From: an uncultured Lachnobacterium sp.
GTDB taxonomy: Bacteria; Bacillota; Clostridia; Lachnospirales; Lachnospiraceae
Length of the DNA stretch: 64,000 bases
Assembly (NCBI GenBank): GCA_937889225.1
Contig: CALAST010000004.1
Coordinates: forward strand, 1 to 64,000
Direction: 5' to 3'
The notes below the pieces were generated by a model that was not told the DNA's origin, ran no database searches, and saw only the letters and a list, made by a program, of their open reading frames with translations. Both the position numbers and the translations under genes were made by a program. Below, piece by piece: positions 52,638 through 61,532 of this stretch (positions are counted from its first letter, which is position 1; each line of letters starts with the position of its first letter).

Positions 52638-53585
52638 ATGGAGTTTAATCATTATTCCGTACTTTTAAATGAGACAATTGAAAATTTGAATATTAAGCCT
52701 GACGGAATCTATGTAGATGGAACTCTAGGCGGCGGTGGACATGCTTATGAAGTGTGTAAACGTCTTTCTGAAAATGGAAAGTTTATTGGAATTGACCAGG
52801 ATGCAGATGCAATTTTTGCAGCAGGAGAGCGTTTAGCGGAATTTAAGGATTTAGTTACTATCGTACGCAGCAATTACTCCAATATGAGACAAGTTCTAAA
52901 CGATTTAGGTATCGACAAGGTGGATGGTATTGTGTTGGATTTAGGAGTTTCCTCTTTTCAGCTGGATACACCGGAACGTGGATTTACATATCGAAGCGAA
53001 GATGCGCCGCTGGATATGCGAATGGATGACAGACAGAGTCTTACGGCAAAAGACATTGTAAATGAATATAGCGAAATGGAATTGTTTCGTATTATTCGAG
53101 ATTATGGAGAAGACCGATTTGCTAAGAACATTGCCAAACATATCGTAAATGCCAGAAAAAAAGAACCAATTGTAACGACAGGACAGTTAAACGAAATTAT
53201 TCGTGCAGCTATTCCTATGAAAGTACAAGCGACAGGAGGACATCCCTCTAAAAGAACATATCAGGCAATTCGAATCGAATTAAATCACGAATTAGATGTA
53301 TTAAAAGATACATTGGATGATATGATTGACTTGCTAAAAGAAGATGGAAGAATATGTATTATTACGTTCCATTCTTTAGAAGACCGTATTGTAAAAGTCA
53401 ATTTTAAGAAAAATGAAAATCCTTGCACATGCCCGAGCCATTTTCCGGTTTGTGTATGTGGAAATAAATCGAAAGGAAAAGTAGTAACAAGAAAACCGGT
53501 GTTGCCTTCCGAAGCGGAGCTTAAGGTAAACAGTCGTTCAAAAAGTGCGAAATTACGTGTTTTTGAAAAACAGACAGAGTGTTAG
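52638..53585 (+). CDS. rsmH: 16S rRNA (cytosine-1402-N4)-methyltransferase
   Basis: 315 residues. SAM-binding loop DGTLGGGGHAYEV, DLGVSSFQLD, FTYRSEDAPLDMRM and ITFHSLEDRIVK are RsmH/MraW landmarks. It begins the division-and-wall cluster rsmH-ftsL-pbpB-spoVD. The ATG at 52638 is preferred because AGGAG precedes it. An 18-nt gap leads to ftsL. Confidence 0.96.
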   Translation: MEFNHYSVLLNETIENLNIKPDGIYVDGTLGGGGHAYEVCKRLSENGKFIGIDQDADAIFAAGERLAEFKDLVTIVRSNYSNMRQVLNDLGIDKVDGIVLDLGVSSFQLDTPERGFTYRSEDAPLDMRMDDRQSLTAKDIVNEYSEMELFRIIRDYGEDRFAKNIAKHIVNARKKEPIVTTGQLNEIIRAAIPMKVQATGGHPSKRTYQAIRIELNHELDVLKDTLDDMIDLLKEDGRICIITFHSLEDRIVKVNFKKNENPCTCPSHFPVCVCGNKSKGKVVTRKPVLPSEAELKVNSRSKSAKLRVFEKQTEC

Positions 53586-53602
53586 TTACTGGGATAGGGA
53601 AA

Positions 53603-54073
53603 ATGAAAAAAGATTATTATGTAGATGGAAATACCGTAAGAGAGTTACATCCACAACCGGAAAGAAGACCAAAACCAAATAAAGAAGAACTTGAAAAGAT
53701 TCGCAAGAAAAAACAGCGTAAAAATGCGGCAAGACGTAACAGAGAACGTGCAATGTACATGAATAAAGGGTATGTAGCGTTTTTATCTGTATGTGTAGCG
53801 TTAAGTGCAGTTGCTGCGTTTTCTTTGATTAAGATACAATCCGATATTACACAGCGTATGAAACGTATTGCCGTATTGGAAAGTCAGCTTACAGAAAAGA
53901 AAGCGTTAAATGATGCCAGATACAATGAGATTATTACATCCGTTGATTTAGATTATATTAAAAACACAGCAATCAATGAATTAGGCATGTCCTATGCGAC
54001 AGAAGAACAAATTATTTATTACACCGTAGAAAATACCAATTTTATGGACCAGTATAGTGATATTCCGGAGTAA
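53603..54073 (+). CDS. ftsL: FtsL-like septum-formation membrane protein
   Basis: 156 residues: a Lys/Arg-rich cytosolic segment (about 15-55), one transmembrane helix (VAFLSVCVALSAVAAFSLI), and a leucine-patterned outer coiled coil. It occupies the ftsL slot between rsmH and pbpB, which with topology is the main basis for the call, since FtsL sequences diverge quickly. Its likely role is to activate FtsW/PBP2B at the septum. Confidence 0.82.
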   Translation: MKKDYYVDGNTVRELHPQPERRPKPNKEELEKIRKKKQRKNAARRNRERAMYMNKGYVAFLSVCVALSAVAAFSLIKIQSDITQRMKRIAVLESQLTEKKALNDARYNEIITSVDLDYIKNTAINELGMSYATEEQIIYYTVENTNFMDQYSDIPE

Positions 54074-54092
54074 TTAAGCAGGAGTTTTTTAA

Positions 54093-56351
54093 GTGGCAGA
54101 GAAAAGAAAGAAAAAGAAACCGGTGCGTAAGTTTACGTTTAGCATGCGTAAAAAAATGATGGTACTGTTTTCCGCTTTAATAGCGTGTTTATGTGCTCTA
54201 ATCATTCGACTTATGTACATTAACTACACCGATGGTGAAAAATACGAAAAGAAAGTTTTATCCATGCAGTCATACGACAGCAAAGCGATTCCATTTCGGC
54301 GAGGCAGTATAGTAGACCGACAGGGAAACGTTATGGCTACGAGTGTGGCTGTTTATAATGTTATTGTAGACTGTACCGTTTTGACCAGCAAAGAGGAGTA
54401 TATTGAGCCTACAATAGAGGCATTGATGGAATATTTTCCGGAGCTGGATGAGAGCAAACTTCGAAAGCATATCAAAGAGAAGAAAAGTGACCCATATGAA
54501 GTTTTTCTTGAGGAATTGCCATATGAGAGGATTCATGTATTTCAAGAATTTCAAAATGCTGTAGATGAAGATAATAATAAAATCAATCCAAATATTAAAG
54601 GTGTATGGTTTGAAAAGGAATACCAAAGAAATTATCCGTTTGGCTCATTAGCTAGTTCTGTTATTGGCTTTTCATCAGCCGGAAATGTGGGAACAATCGG
54701 GTTGGAAAAATATTACAATGACATATTAAATGGCATTGACGGTCGCCAATATGGTTATTTAAATTCCGATAGTGCCTTTGAAAAGACAGTAATTGCACCA
54801 CAGGATGGAAATACATTAATTAGTACGATTGATGCCAATATTCAGTCCATTGTAGAAAAAAAGATTTTAGAGTTTAATGAGGCATATCGCAATAATCATA
54901 GACAAGGTGCAGGAAGTGCAAATACAGCCGTTATTATTGCAAATCCAAATAATGGAGAAATTCTTGCAATGGCAGAATACCCAACATTTGATTTGAATAC
55001 ACCTCGTGATACTTCCATTCTTGATATGGCAAAAGTGGAAGAAGCTGTGCAGGAAGAAATCAAAAAAAGACAAACCCAGCCAGAAGAAGCCGAAGGTGAT
55101 GAAGACGGTGAAAGCGGAGCAAATGAGGAAGAAAATGAAGGCGAAGCAAATAATGGAGAAGATACGCCAGCCGAAGGTAATGAAAATGAAGCTGAGGGAA
55201 ATAATGGCGAAGACGGTAATTCACCAGAAGAAAATGAAGGCGAAGCTGGAGAAAATGTAGAGGAAAACGAAGGAGAAGATGATGCTTCCGGAGAAAATGA
55301 CCAAGCGGATTCTCAAGAACCGGTTGTAGTAAGAGAATTAACAGAGGAAGAAATTAGTGTTATTCGTTCCACAAAGATAACAGAAGCGTTAGATGATATT
55401 TGGAAAAATTATTGTGTAACTATGACATTTGAACCGGGTTCTGTTCAAAAAGCTTTTACGATTGCAGCTGGTATAGAAACGGGAACTGTTTCTACCAATC
55501 AGACTTATGTATGTGATGGATATGAAATCGTAGGTGGAAGACGTGTCAAATGTGTAAATCGAGGCGGACATGGGACAGAAACAGTAGAAGGTGCTCTTAT
55601 GGACTCGTGCAACGATGCTCTTATGCAGATGTCTTATTCCATAGGAAAGGATAACTTCCTTCGTTATCAGACAATTTTTAATTTTGGCTTAAAAACAGGT
55701 ATTGACCTTCCGGGTGAAACAAATACTTCTACTTTGGTATTTAATGAAGATAATATGACACCTATTGATTTGGCAACAAACTCATTTGGGCAGAACTTTA
55801 ACTGTACAATGGTGCAGATGGTAAGTGCATTTTCTTCTATTATTAATGGTGGCACGTATTATCAGCCGCATTTGATAAGTAAAGTAGTGGATTCGGATGG
55901 TAATACAGTTTCGGTTATTGAGCCTACTGTATTAAAGCAGACTATTTCCGAGCAAACAAGCAACACGCTTCGCCAATATTTAGAAAGTGTTGTTTCGGAA
56001 GGTACAGCATCTACAGCAAAAGTAGATGGTTATTCCATGGGCGGAAAGACCGGTACAGCAGAAAAACTTCCACGTAAAAAAGGTAATTATTTAGTCTCTT
56101 TTATGGGATTTTTACCGGCAGAAGACCCGGAGTTGTTAATTTATTGTATTGTAGATGAACCAAACTCTGCGGACCAACCACATAGTTATTATGCACAGAA
56201 TATTGTGCGTGAGATTTTAGAAGAAGTGCTTCCATATATGAATATTTATCCGGACGAAGAATTGACCGGAATTAATGCAAATCTTGATATTACAGGAACT
56301 GACCCATATTTTACGGGCGTAAGGGATGGTAACTATTTGCCAACAGAATAA
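54093..56351 (+). CDS. pbpB: Division penicillin-binding protein (FtsI/PBP2B), with acidic insert
   Basis: 752 residues. Transmembrane helix (about 22-45), dimerisation domain with RRGSIVDRQGNVMATS, and transpeptidase domain with SVQK (Ser450), SCN in MDSCNDALMQM, and GGKTGTAEKLP. A strongly acidic low-complexity insert of about 80 residues (about 327-410, rich in Glu, Gly, Asn) lies inside the N-terminal part of the transpeptidase domain, between AEYPTFDLN and the SxxK motif; homologues usually have a short loop there. GTG start with AGGAG upstream. Confidence 0.9.
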   Translation: MAEKRKKKKPVRKFTFSMRKKMMVLFSALIACLCALIIRLMYINYTDGEKYEKKVLSMQSYDSKAIPFRRGSIVDRQGNVMATSVAVYNVIVDCTVLTSKEEYIEPTIEALMEYFPELDESKLRKHIKEKKSDPYEVFLEELPYERIHVFQEFQNAVDEDNNKINPNIKGVWFEKEYQRNYPFGSLASSVIGFSSAGNVGTIGLEKYYNDILNGIDGRQYGYLNSDSAFEKTVIAPQDGNTLISTIDANIQSIVEKKILEFNEAYRNNHRQGAGSANTAVIIANPNNGEILAMAEYPTFDLNTPRDTSILDMAKVEEAVQEEIKKRQTQPEEAEGDEDGESGANEEENEGEANNGEDTPAEGNENEAEGNNGEDGNSPEENEGEAGENVEENEGEDDASGENDQADSQEPVVVRELTEEEISVIRSTKITEALDDIWKNYCVTMTFEPGSVQKAFTIAAGIETGTVSTNQTYVCDGYEIVGGRRVKCVNRGGHGTETVEGALMDSCNDALMQMSYSIGKDNFLRYQTIFNFGLKTGIDLPGETNTSTLVFNEDNMTPIDLATNSFGQNFNCTMVQMVSAFSSIINGGTYYQPHLISKVVDSDGNTVSVIEPTVLKQTISEQTSNTLRQYLESVVSEGTASTAKVDGYSMGGKTGTAEKLPRKKGNYLVSFMGFLPAEDPELLIYCIVDEPNSADQPHSYYAQNIVREILEEVLPYMNIYPDEELTGINANLDITGTDPYFTGVRDGNYLPTE

Positions 56352-56452
56352 GTGAAGTAGCTATAAAGCTATTAGTCTTGAAATATTTTTAATAAAACAT
56401 AACTCCGTAATTGCTTACATAAAATAATATGAGGCAATTATGGAGTTTTTTT

Positions 56453-57562
56453 ATGGAGAGAAATAAAACTTATAATCGAAAAAAGATATGTATATTTGCA
56501 TTTTTTGTTTTCTTCTGTGGCATATTTTTGAGTGGACGACTAATATATCTTATGTTAGTAAAACAAGAATATTACACAGAAAGAGCAATTGAAATTCAAC
56601 AGCGTGAAAGGCAGATAAAGGCGGCAAGAGGGGAAATTGTAGACCGTAATGGCGTGGTTTTGGCAACTAATGAAGCCGTATGTACAATTTCCGTGATACA
56701 TAACCAGATAAAAGATGCGGAAAAAGTTATTGCGGTTTTATGTCAGGAACTTGGGCTTTCCGAGGAATATGTGCGTAAAAGGGTAGAGAAATTAAGTTCA
56801 ATTGAAAAGATTAAAAGCAATGTTTCCAAGCAAGTAGGAAAAAAAATATTAGAGTATGAATTAGATGGTGTTAAGGTGGATGAAGATTATAAGCGAGTAT
56901 ATCCGTTTAATGAGTTAGCATCCAAAGTGCTTGGCTTTACCGGTTCCGATAATCAAGGGATTATTGGAATAGAATCAAAGTATGACTCTTATTTGCAGGG
57001 ACAGGATGGGACGATTTTGACATTTACGGATGCAAGGGGACGAGAAGTAGAAGATTTGGAGGAATCCCGTATTGAGCCGATTTCGGGAAATACATTACAG
57101 ATTTCTTTGGATTATAATATTCAAAGCTATTGCATGCAGATGGCGGAAAAGGCATATTTGCAAAAGGAGGCGGATAGTGTAAATATTATTGCGATGAATC
57201 CGCAGAATGGCGAAATCTATGCAATGGTAAATTATCCCGAATTTAATTCGAATGAGCCGTTTACGCTGATTGAACAATATAGTCAATATGAAGGAACGGA
57301 GAAAGAACAGGATTATCTCAATGAAATGTGGCGAAATCAATGTGTGAGCGATACCTATGAACCCGGTTCTACATTTAAAATTATTACGACGTCAGCCGCA
57401 TTAGAAGAAGGCGTAGTTAGTGTTAATGATAGTTTTTTCTGTCCGGGATATATTATGGTAGGAGACAGGCGAATTCGTTGTCATAAGACAGCAGGACATG
57501 GCTCTGAGAGTTTTGTGGATGGCATTAAAAATTCCTGTAAGCAGGTATTTGTGAAAATGTAG
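56453..57562 (+). pseudogene. spoVD: spoVD 5' part (interrupted sporulation penicillin-binding protein gene)
   Basis: Codes for residues 1-362 of a class B PBP: transmembrane helix (about 9-30), ARGEIVDRNGVVLATNE, and SxxK STFK (Ser306). At the second active-site motif the host sequence stops: Asn360-Ser361-Cys362 are followed by KQVFVKM and a stop from the element, so SxN reads SCK. With the part at 61522-62160 the frame closes to NSCNPVFIDVG, giving 571 residues. Position after rsmH-ftsL-pbpB matches spoVD of Bacillus and Clostridia, a mother-cell gene for cortex peptidoglycan. Confidence 0.88.
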
Positions 57563-57567
57563 CCAAA
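57530..57567 (+). other. Recombination junction at the spoVD 5' side
   Basis: Direct-repeat core AATTCCTGTAA at 57530-57540 (also 61522-61532). Element arm 57542-57567 is an inverted match, 20 of 26 positions, to 61504-61529. Confidence 0.88.
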
Positions 57568-57639
57568 GATACAAGTTTGAAAGTAGTATAGAAGTATAAA
57601 AAGTAGTATTTTAAAATTTTTGTAGAATATCACAGAATA

Positions 57640-57682
57640 AAAAAGAGAAGCATCTGGTCTTTTACCAAACGCTTCTCTTTTT
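57640..57682. terminator. Bidirectional terminator at the antiporter 3' end
   Basis: AAAAAGAGAAGC and GCTTCTCTTTTT form a 12-bp stem with T-runs on both strands. Confidence 0.88.
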
Positions 57683-57683
57683 A

Positions 57684-58985
57684 TTATTGTCTCTTTTTTG
57701 CATTTTCCAGTTTGATTTGACGGCGATTTTTTACATGTTCAGGCATTGGCCGGATATCTCCAGCGGCAGTTAATGCTTGTTTTGTAAGGAGTGGTCCGAA
57801 AATTTCATAAATCAATACTGCAAATAAAGTGATATTGCGAATTAAATTTCCTTGTTCCCCAAGCTGCATTGCAGTAGTGCACATACCAAGTGCTACACCT
57901 GCCTGTGGGAAAAGAGTAATTCCTAAATAGTGGCAAATCTGCGAATCACATTTTGTTGCTTTTGCACTTATAAATGTGCCTGTGTATTTTCCAAGACAAC
58001 GAAACAGAATATAAACAATACCAATTCCAACAATCGCAAAATCTGCAAATACATTAAGCTCTAATTCCGCACCGCTGATAACAAAAAATAGAGCAAATAA
58101 TGGAGAAGTCCATTTGTCAGATGCTTCCATTAAATCATGAGACAAAGGACAAATATTGCAAAATACAGTTCCTAGCATCATACAGACTAATAGGGAGGAA
58201 AATCCAATATGGATTGAGCCGATTTCAAATTTCATCATGGACAATGCTACAGTTGTAAATACAAAAGCAATCGTCATATTTAAGCGATTTGTATTGGAGT
58301 TGAACATTTTCTCTAATTGTGTCAAAAGCCATCCCATGAATGCACCAAGTGCTAAGGAACACAGGATTTCAAGCAATGGGTTTATGAGAATTGACACTAA
58401 ATCGAGCGTGCCGTTTACTAATGTTTTTGCAATACCAAAAGATACTGCAAATACAATCAGACCAACAGCATCATCCAAAGCTACAATTGGCAGAAGGAGC
58501 TGCGTAAGAGGTCCTTTTGCTTTATATTGCCTTACTACCATAAGTGTTGCAGCTGGTGCAGTAGCCGTAGCAATCGCACCAAGTGTAATTGCTTGTGCCA
58601 TAGACAGTTTATCAGGCATTATGATATGTACTGCAGCTAATGCCAAATCAACAAATAGCGTTGCCGTTAAGGCTTGAAAAATGCCAATCGTAAAAGCTTG
58701 TTTTCCGATTTTCTTTAAGTCCTCTAAACGAAACTCATTTCCAATCGAAAAAGCAATAAATCCCAATGCCACCTGAGATACTAATGAAAGTGTTTCTACT
58801 TCTTTCATAGAAGTAAAGCCAAGTCCTTCAATGTGAAGTGAGCCAATGCAGTATGGTCCAATCAATACGCCTGCAAGCAAATACGCTGTTACAGAAGGTA
58901 GTTTGAAAGGCTTAAATGCTCTTGTCATAAGTAAGCCAGCTAAGAGGGCAACGGATACGGAAAGTAAAATATTCATAACATTCAC
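57684..58985 (-). CDS. CPA2-family cation:proton antiporter (KefB/NapA-like), element cargo
   Basis: 433 residues, 12-13 transmembrane helices. LPSVTAYLLAGVLIGPYCIG and the helix with IVALDDAVGLIVFAV, whose Asp-Asp pair is the ion-binding site of electrogenic CPA2 exchangers, are visible; ATATAPAATLMVVRQ lies before it. There is no C-terminal TrkA-N or universal-stress domain. It should exchange Na+ or K+ for H+. It is carried inside the spoVD element, opposite in direction to the host gene. The first codon is GTG; an ATG at 58976 (residue 4) is an alternative. Confidence 0.87.
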   Translation of the reverse strand: MNVMNILLSVSVALLAGLLMTRAFKPFKLPSVTAYLLAGVLIGPYCIGSLHIEGLGFTSMKEVETLSLVSQVALGFIAFSIGNEFRLEDLKKIGKQAFTIGIFQALTATLFVDLALAAVHIIMPDKLSMAQAITLGAIATATAPAATLMVVRQYKAKGPLTQLLLPIVALDDAVGLIVFAVSFGIAKTLVNGTLDLVSILINPLLEILCSLALGAFMGWLLTQLEKMFNSNTNRLNMTIAFVFTTVALSMMKFEIGSIHIGFSSLLVCMMLGTVFCNICPLSHDLMEASDKWTSPLFALFFVISGAELELNVFADFAIVGIGIVYILFRCLGKYTGTFISAKATKCDSQICHYLGITLFPQAGVALGMCTTAMQLGEQGNLIRNITLFAVLIYEIFGPLLTKQALTAAGDIRPMPEHVKNRRQIKLENAKKRQ

Positions 58986-59124
58986 ACTCTTTTCTTATAA
59001 AATTATAAAATATACCAAGTAATAGTATTATTTGGCACGAAAAATATATTACGACTATAAATTTCTAAAATCAATGACAGGTATTCCAAAATTTGAGATG
59101 TGATTGAATCAATTTTCGTCAAAA

Positions 59125-59282
59125 TTTAGCTAAACTGCGATAGCAGTTATTTACAATAAACTAAGTAAAGCGAGTCCATAAGGACGAAGGGGAACGTTAA
59201 GTTTCATGTATCCGTAATGCAAGTTTACCTATATGAAGTGTTAGTTATGAATAAGTAGAAAAGTGGATTACGAATATCCATA
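59125..59282 (+). repeat. Dispersed hairpin repeat, copy inside the spoVD element
   Basis: CTGCGATAGCAG hairpin, then an AT-rich insertion, then linker GTTATGAATAAGTAGAA and second hairpin AAGTGGAT-TACGAAT-ATCCATAT (59260-59282). The stem keeps pairing despite changes on both sides (G-C replaced by G-U). Confidence 0.65.
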
Positions 59283-59285
59283 TAA

Positions 59286-59313
59286 GAATATTTACAGATT
59301 CCTATCATAAAGT
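59286..59313 (+). promoter_or_regulatory. Candidate sigma-E promoter of the spoVD-element recombinase operon
   Basis: GAATATT at 59286-59292 matches the sigma-E -35 form KMATATT at every position. CATAAAGT at 59306-59313 fits CATANNNT, with 13-nt spacing. It is 34 bp before the GTG of the small ORF. No good sigma-A promoter is evident here. The match is by eye. Confidence 0.55.
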
Positions 59314-59347
59314 TGTAATAACTAAAAATCGGAGTTTGTGAAAAAAC

Positions 59348-59482
59348 GTGTATAGTTCAGAGTGTATAAGCGATGAAAAAAATATCTTATGGAATATCTT
59401 TGATTTATTGCTTGAAGAAGGGTTAATTACGGAAAAGGAAAGAGATGCAATGAAAAATATGATGAATAGTGAAAGTGACTAA
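59348..59482 (+). CDS. Small SHOCT-like ORF (44 aa) upstream of the recombinase
   Basis: Starts at GTG (GGAG 13 nt upstream) and contains LWNIFDLLLEEGLITEKERDA, a clear SHOCT pattern (L-x2-L-x2-E-G-L-I-T-x2-E). It ends 69 nt before the recombinase start. It parallels the 56-residue ORF in the cotJC element. Possible excision directionality factor or regulator. Confidence 0.55.
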   Translation: MYSSECISDEKNILWNIFDLLLEEGLITEKERDAMKNMMNSESD

Positions 59483-59551
59483 GAAAATAGAGTGAAAAAA
59501 CAACGTAGGAAAATATATAGTTTTTTGATTTATCGATAGGAGCAAGGCATA

Positions 59552-61375
59552 GTGGAGAGAGTTGGAATCTATAATCGATGCAGTACGGAAGAAGAAGCTC
59601 AGATAAATGCACTGGAAACACAGGCTCAAGAAAGCAGGGAGATTGCAGAACGTAAAGGCTGGAAGATTACAGCACAATACGTAGAATCAGAGACAGGTAC
59701 GACTACAAAAAACAGAATGGAATACCAAAGGATGATGGAGGATATTGAGAATCATGTATTTGATATCATAATGATTAAATCCATTGACCGTCTTATGCGT
59801 TCAACAAAGGATTGGTATTTGTTTATTGATAAAGTCGTATCTTATAATAAGAAACTATTTATTTACATGGATAACAAGTTCTATGAGCCGGATGATGCAT
59901 TGATAACAGGAATAAAAGCGATTTTGGCAGAAGATTTTAGCAGGGAGTTATCAAAAAAGATAAAACATGCTCATAAAAGAAGGCAGGATAGTCAATTAGG
60001 ATTGAACTTTACAAAGCCGATATTTGGCTGGAATAAAGTGGAGAAGGATAAATATATAATTAATGAAGAAGAAGCAGAGTATTATAGACTGGCATTTTGT
60101 ATGGCATATCAAGGTTATGGTTTTTATACCATAGCAAAATATATGTATGAGCAAGGAGCCAGAAGTAAAGTGACAGGTGAAATGATAAGCGATGTGCAAT
60201 GGAGAAATATGGTATATTCGCCTAGAGCACATGGAACGGTAGTTTTACACAAAAGAGAATATGATTTTAATACGAAAAAGTATATAAAAATACCTCCTGA
60301 GCAGTGGATATATGTAGAACATGCATTGCCACCCATTGTAACCAGAGAATATCAAGAGATGGTTCTTGGAGAAATAAAAGAACGAACTATAGAATGTAGT
60401 TTTAAGACATACACTAGAGCTATGTCCAAGACAAGGGGAAATCCTTTGTCCGGTAAGATATATTGTGGTTGTTGTGGAGCTGTTTATTATAGATGGGTGA
60501 TACATAAAGGAGAAAAACGAGAGCTTGTCGAGTGGAAATGCAAGACAAAGATGAAAAGAGGGGCAACTGCTTGTAAAAATAAGAATGTCATTGAAGATGT
60601 TGTTATGGAAATTGTAGAAGGTGTTTGTAAGCAGCAATATGGGGTGATATTTGATACGAATAGAGATAGTTTAATGGAAAAGACGATTAAAATCGCTAAA
60701 AAAACATTGGAAAATAACAATACAGAAAAAGAATTGAAAAAACTGGAAAAAGAATTAAGTGAACAAGAACAGAAAAAAGCAATTCTGTTAGAAAAGTTAA
60801 TAGGCGAAGTGATTAATGATAGTGATTTTCAAATTGCAAATGTTGGACTATCAAAAAAGATAGAAGGATTAAAGGATAGGATAAAATCAGTAAAAGAAAA
60901 GGTAATGACACAGGGAAACTTAGAAGAAAGATTATTAAAGATAAGAACTTTTTTGCAGGAGGGCGATGTGATTGAAAAAGCAGAAACGAAAGACATGATT
61001 AAAAAAATTGATAAAATTATAGTTTACTCGAATCATACGTTAGAAATACAATTTAATAAGCTAAAATTAATGAGTTTTTTTAAGATTCATAATGTACCTT
61101 TTTTAGAAGAAGAGATGGAGAAACGTTTTTTTAAAATTGTAGTACCATATACGCATAAAGATAACAAATATAGAAAAAGAGAGCAAGTGAATAAAAAGTT
61201 ACTGGAAATATTTAAAAAGAATCCAAGAATAAAAAGAAAAGACGTAATTCCCATATTTGAAATGAAAGAATCTTACATAAATGCTTCCATAAAGCAACTG
61301 AAAGAGGAAGGAAAATTACAATATAAGAGTTATGGTGGAGCGTTGGGCGAATGGATAGTGACAGATAAAGAATAG
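59552..61375 (+). CDS. Large serine recombinase of the spoVD element
   Basis: 607 residues. Catalytic Ser11 in VGIYNRCSTEEEAQINALETQ (split by Ser at its centre), MIKSIDRLMRST, recombinase domain (KPIFGWNKVEKDKY), zinc ribbon CGCCGAVYYR...WKCK...ACK, a long coiled coil (about 385-480) and an unusual C-terminal winged-helix-like extension (NKKLLEIFKKNP... SYINASIKQLKEEGKLQ). It starts at GTG with AGGAGC upstream. It ends 157 bp from the attachment core, as is usual for integrases of this type. Only distantly similar to the recombinase at 37085-38851. Confidence 0.93.
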   Translation: MERVGIYNRCSTEEEAQINALETQAQESREIAERKGWKITAQYVESETGTTTKNRMEYQRMMEDIENHVFDIIMIKSIDRLMRSTKDWYLFIDKVVSYNKKLFIYMDNKFYEPDDALITGIKAILAEDFSRELSKKIKHAHKRRQDSQLGLNFTKPIFGWNKVEKDKYIINEEEAEYYRLAFCMAYQGYGFYTIAKYMYEQGARSKVTGEMISDVQWRNMVYSPRAHGTVVLHKREYDFNTKKYIKIPPEQWIYVEHALPPIVTREYQEMVLGEIKERTIECSFKTYTRAMSKTRGNPLSGKIYCGCCGAVYYRWVIHKGEKRELVEWKCKTKMKRGATACKNKNVIEDVVMEIVEGVCKQQYGVIFDTNRDSLMEKTIKIAKKTLENNNTEKELKKLEKELSEQEQKKAILLEKLIGEVINDSDFQIANVGLSKKIEGLKDRIKSVKEKVMTQGNLEERLLKIRTFLQEGDVIEKAETKDMIKKIDKIIVYSNHTLEIQFNKLKLMSFFKIHNVPFLEEEMEKRFFKIVVPYTHKDNKYRKREQVNKKLLEIFKKNPRIKRKDVIPIFEMKESYINASIKQLKEEGKLQYKSYGGALGEWIVTDKE

Positions 61376-61503
61376 TTAATTACAAATAGAAATATAAAAA
61401 AATAATATAGAAAATAGATAATATCAGCGATATAATTATCATTTGGATATTATCTATTTTTTAGTATTTAAGAAATTTTAGTATGTTTGGAGAGAGGTTT
61501 ATA

Positions 61504-61532
61504 TTTGGCTGTGTTTTCGCTAATTCCTGTAA
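61504..61532 (+). other. Recombination junction at the spoVD 3' side
   Basis: Element arm 61504-61529 followed by the rest of the core AATTCCTGTAA (61522-61532). On the host side the AAT codon restores the Asn of the SxN motif. Confidence 0.88.

Larger units (their letters stand above)
57541..61532 (+). mobile_element. Serine-recombinase element inserted in spoVD (about 3.99 kb)
   Basis: Bounded by an 11-bp direct repeat. Removing 57541-61532 restores an in-frame spoVD and its SxN motif. Contents: CPA2 antiporter (- strand), two-hairpin repeat, sigma-E-like promoter, 44-residue SHOCT-like ORF, large serine recombinase next to the right end. Joining the ends gives an attP-like site: arms TTTGGCT...AATTCCTG and CAGGTATT...AGCCAAA around TAAG. 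Insertion into a conserved active-site codon run suggests the recombinase has adapted to a near-universal target in spoVD genes. Confidence 0.92.

Noticed and set aside
58156..58677. + strand ORF of 173 codons opposite the antiporter.
   Set aside because: Shadow of the membrane protein's codon pattern; no domain or start signal.
61483..61521. An ATG in the element opens the spoVD 3' frame as if it were a separate gene.
   Set aside because: The leading residues are not PBP-like, and the fragment lacks the SxxK serine; it is the second half of an interrupted gene.
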